Source: Pseudomaricurvus alkylphenolicus (lineage in GTDB: Bacteria > Pseudomonadota > Gammaproteobacteria > Pseudomonadales > Cellvibrionaceae). Taken from it: 64,000 nt of DNA. The position numbers were made by a program, and so were the translations under genes. Position 1 is the first letter of the stretch. Every line of letters starts with the position of its first letter. The notes under the pieces are model-generated. The model worked only from the letters and a program-made list of their open reading frames with translations. It ran no database searches and was not told the DNA's origin. Positions 62,046-64,000 of the stretch are shown piece by piece. The stretch spans positions 1 to 64,000 of the forward strand of contig NZ_JAAQPI010000026.1 of NCBI RefSeq assembly GCF_011683955.1. Reading direction: 5' to 3'.

Positions 62046-62195
62046 TGTGAATACCTCTTGTTGAATGCCTGCCATGTGGGCGTCTGGGCTGGGTAAAAAC
62101 GGTTTTGGCGTTGTCGCTACTGTTGTTGTCACTACTGGCACCCAGTGTAAAGGCGCGAGAGGCGTGAAAACTATGATGTGAGGAGACAGTTTAAA

Positions 62196-62225
62196 TTGAC
62201 CAAAAGGGACACTAGGCCATACAAT
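62196..62225 (+). promoter_or_regulatory. Sigma-70-like promoter for the AraC gene
   Basis: TTGACC (62196-62201) and TACAAT (62220-62225) are separated by 18 bases, 88 bases upstream of the AraC start codon. Confidence 0.45.
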
Positions 62226-62313
62226 CATGCATCCCAGAACAGTATACACAGCGGCTGAAGGGGCTAGCCCAGCTATAGGCTTTTAAGTTACTGATAACAA
62301 AGGACATATAACA

Positions 62314-63333
62314 ATGGCATCAGACAGCCGGGATAAAGAAATTACAATCAATGCCAGCCTGATTGCCGATACGATGTCTGCCGCCAGGCAACGGGGTATT
62401 GACCTGGATAAGCTACTGAAACGCTGTGATATCAACCCAGCAGATCTAGAGACGCCAGGCCAGCGGTTGCCGCTGGCCAATACCGTTAAACTTCAGCGTT
62501 TAGCCGCCCAAGAGCTCAGCGACAAATTCGGGGACGTGCCGCCGACTGGTTTTTTCAGGGTCCTGATCTTAAGTGCCATGCACTTACCCACGCTTCACGA
62601 TGCCATGAACCGAGTGATTGAGTTCAACAATATTCTCAATCGCCACCTGAAACTCACGCTCTCAATTGACCAGCCATATGCTGAGATTAGCGTCACCCGA
62701 AACGCCGACAACAGCGTACTCAACGATATCGCCGTGGACATGTGGATGGGCACCATTCACCGCGTGGCCAATTGGTTTTGCAATGAATTAATTCTTCTCA
62801 ATCAAGTGGAGTTCGACTCCCCTGCGCCCGCTTACCACCAGGAGTATCGTTATATTTTCTATGGCGCGCCGATGAAATTTGATTGCGCCCAGTGCAGACT
62901 GACTTTTGACAAGCACTATCTGAATTTGCCTGTCGTGCAAACCGAAGCTACTGCCGAAGCTTACCTCCGGCAGCTACCGTTGGATTTATTACTGCCACAA
63001 GATATTCGCGGCAAAACCAGTCAAACGATTCGAAACCTGCTGAAGGAAAGCTTTAGCCAACAGGATAATGTCATTGAGCTGCAAGATATTGCCGAGAAGA
63101 TGGAGGTAACGACAAAAACTATTCGCCGGCGTCTGGCGAAAGAAGGCACCAGCTTTAATGCCATTAAATCCCAGATACGGCGGGATATAGCCATGCATGC
63201 CTTGGGCAATAAGGATTTAAGTATTGAAGCGATTGCGATTCAGACGGGCTACTCAGAACCCTCTGCGTTTATTCGGGCATTTAAAACCTGGACGGGATTT
63301 ACCCCGGCGAAGTTTCGCCAGGGGGTGCTCTAG
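62314..63333 (+). CDS. AraC-family regulator (Arabinose_bd type)
   Basis: 339 residues. The N-terminal sensor domain (ARQRGIDLDKLLKRCDINPAD; MNRVIEFNNILNRHLKLTLS) precedes the AraC HTH (LQDIAEKMEVTTKTIRRRLA; AIAIQTGYSEPSAFIRAFKTW). Ribosome site AAGGA is about 8 bases upstream. It is divergent from the acyl-CoA dehydrogenase operon and likely controls it. The stop codon is immediately followed by an IS6 transposase fragment. Confidence 0.86.
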   Translation: MASDSRDKEITINASLIADTMSAARQRGIDLDKLLKRCDINPADLETPGQRLPLANTVKLQRLAAQELSDKFGDVPPTGFFRVLILSAMHLPTLHDAMNRVIEFNNILNRHLKLTLSIDQPYAEISVTRNADNSVLNDIAVDMWMGTIHRVANWFCNELILLNQVEFDSPAPAYHQEYRYIFYGAPMKFDCAQCRLTFDKHYLNLPVVQTEATAEAYLRQLPLDLLLPQDIRGKTSQTIRNLLKESFSQQDNVIELQDIAEKMEVTTKTIRRRLAKEGTSFNAIKSQIRRDIAMHALGNKDLSIEAIAIQTGYSEPSAFIRAFKTWTGFTPAKFRQGVL

Positions 63334-63545
63334 CTTCCCGTTATTCTTCAGTGTGTTCGTTGGTACGTTGCTTACTGCTTAAGCTATCGTGACATCGAGG
63401 AGATGATGAAAGAGGGCGGTATTGACGTGGATCACAGCACCCTCAATCGCTGGGTTCTCAAGTTTTCTCCACTGCTTGAGAAAGAGTTTCAGAAAAGGAA
63501 GCGCCGTCCGGGTACCAGGGTAAGATTTGACGAAACCTATGCGAG
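63334..63545 (+). mobile_element. IS6-family transposase fragment (central part)
   Basis: Directly after the AraC stop, one frame reads PVILQCVRWYVAYCLSYRD, then IEEMMKEGGIDVDHSTLNRW, VLKFSPLLEKEF and RFDETYA. This is the IS6 transposase from its N-terminal third to the first Asp of the DDE triad. There is no start codon, terminal repeat or C-terminal part. It covers the very segment missing from the remnant at 45.6 kb. Confidence 0.8.
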
Positions 63546-63547
63546 CC

Positions 63548-63566
63548 CCCCCGGCATAGCCGGGGG
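63548..63566. terminator. GC-rich hairpin
   Basis: CCCCCGGC-ATA-GCCGGGGG is a perfect 8-bp stem followed by TTTA on the plus strand. It lies between the IS6 fragment and the convergent AhpD-like gene. It could be a REP unit or a terminator. Confidence 0.55.
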
Positions 63567-63582
63567 TTTACCTACTGATTAA

Positions 63583-64000
63583 TTATTGCAACCGATCTAG
63601 ATGATTAAGCAAACGATCATAGTTATCGTTTGAAGCCTCTTGTTGACGCAGGCTTTCCGTCTGTTCGTGGGTTATGTCAACCCCGAATCCATCAACAAAT
63701 CGATTCATATAGTTGGCCAATGCACAGATACTGATAACATCCATAACGGCTTCCTCGCTGAAGCCTTGATTGATCACCGAATCAACATCCGACTTCACTA
63801 TTCTGGACGGATCATTAGATAGTTTTTTAACGAAATGTAGAACTGCTTTCAGTCGCTCCTCGATGGCAGCGCCATCGAGATTTTCCAAGATTTGTTCAAA
63901 TGTGCTCTGATCCAGCCCATGGTTCTCGGCGATCACCTTATGGGATTCGAAGCAAAAGTGGCAGGCGTTTTGGTAGGACGTGAACGCAAAGATCAGCTCT
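63583..64000 (-). CDS. Carboxymuconolactone decarboxylase/AhpD-like protein (5' end beyond window)
   Basis: 139 codons are visible and the frame is open to the window edge. The redox motif CHFCFESH (CxxCxxxH) is that of AhpD-like peroxidase-related proteins, followed by helices (ICALANYMNRFVDGFGVDI) typical of the CMD fold. A GTG at 63936 is an internal codon, not the start. It probably acts as a thiol peroxidase partner or small decarboxylase-like enzyme. A hairpin lies downstream. Confidence 0.8.
   Translation of the reverse strand, partial: ELIFAFTSYQNACHFCFESHKVIAENHGLDQSTFEQILENLDGAAIEERLKAVLHFVKKLSNDPSRIVKSDVDSVINQGFSEEAVMDVISICALANYMNRFVDGFGVDITHEQTESLRQQEASNDNYDRLLNHLDRLQ

Noticed and set aside
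62046-62249. N-terminal extension of the acyl-CoA dehydrogenase frame
   Set aside because: The 68 extra codons have no family similarity; the ATG at 62045 has a good ribosome site and matches the paralogue start.

Overview
The window looks like chromosome from a heterotrophic, probably marine, gammaproteobacterium. That placement is an inference from content: outer-membrane TonB-dependent receptors, many AraC-type regulators, several fatty-acid-type acyl-CoA ligases and dehydrogenases, a proteobacterial long-form leuA and a DUF1446/AtuA operon. No rRNA, tRNA, CRISPR array, prophage or defence island was seen. Apart from leuA and an Lrp-type regulator, almost everything concerns uptake, CoA activation, beta-oxidation-like breakdown and regulation of lipophilic or ring-containing carbon sources.

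Layout. 0-5 kb: a hydrolase, an acyl-CoA ligase, a second hydrolase and three gene scars (an SCP2 tail, an acyl-CoA ligase head and an MFS transporter tail). 5-9 kb: a TonB receptor with its AraC regulator, then an Lrp/AsnC regulator. 9.6-11.3 kb: leuA. 11.5-19.3 kb: a minus-strand operon GST > carboxylase beta > biotin-carrying alpha subunit > AtuA > two crotonase-fold proteins, with an AraC gene divergent from it. 20.8-24.7 kb: a TesB thioesterase, an acyl-CoA ligase and an AraC regulator. 24.7-32.7 kb: a minus-strand group thiolase > FadJ-like fusion > acyl-CoA dehydrogenase > SDR > MoxR ATPase > VWA protein. 33-55 kb: a duplicated modular locus (below). 55-62 kb: an acyl-CoA dehydrogenase, an AraC regulator and an operon acyl-CoA dehydrogenase > SCPx-like thiolase > peroxisomal-style SDR/MaoC/SCP2 fusion. 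62-64 kb: an AraC regulator, an IS6 transposase fragment and an incomplete AhpD-like gene.

The most unusual part is 33-55 kb. A module (TonB receptor, alcohol dehydrogenase, AraC regulator, alpha/beta hydrolase, then a divergent operon ending in an acyl-CoA ligase) is present twice. In the second copy only scraps of the dehydrogenase and hydrolase remain, and a third receptor survives only as a C-terminal fragment. The plus-strand operons carry a ferritin-like di-iron protein and a cupin (copy 1), an SMP-30 lactonase-like protein and an SRPBCC protein (copy 2), and an HD-domain protein, a Rieske oxygenase and an NAD-dependent epimerase/dehydrogenase (third operon). A 28-bp motif beginning ATGACACC occurs seven times, always in the spaces between these operons. 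It is the best candidate for a shared AraC-type operator. The substrate cannot be read from sequence. A receptor-imported lipophilic or ring-containing acid that is oxygenated and CoA-activated is the simplest reading.
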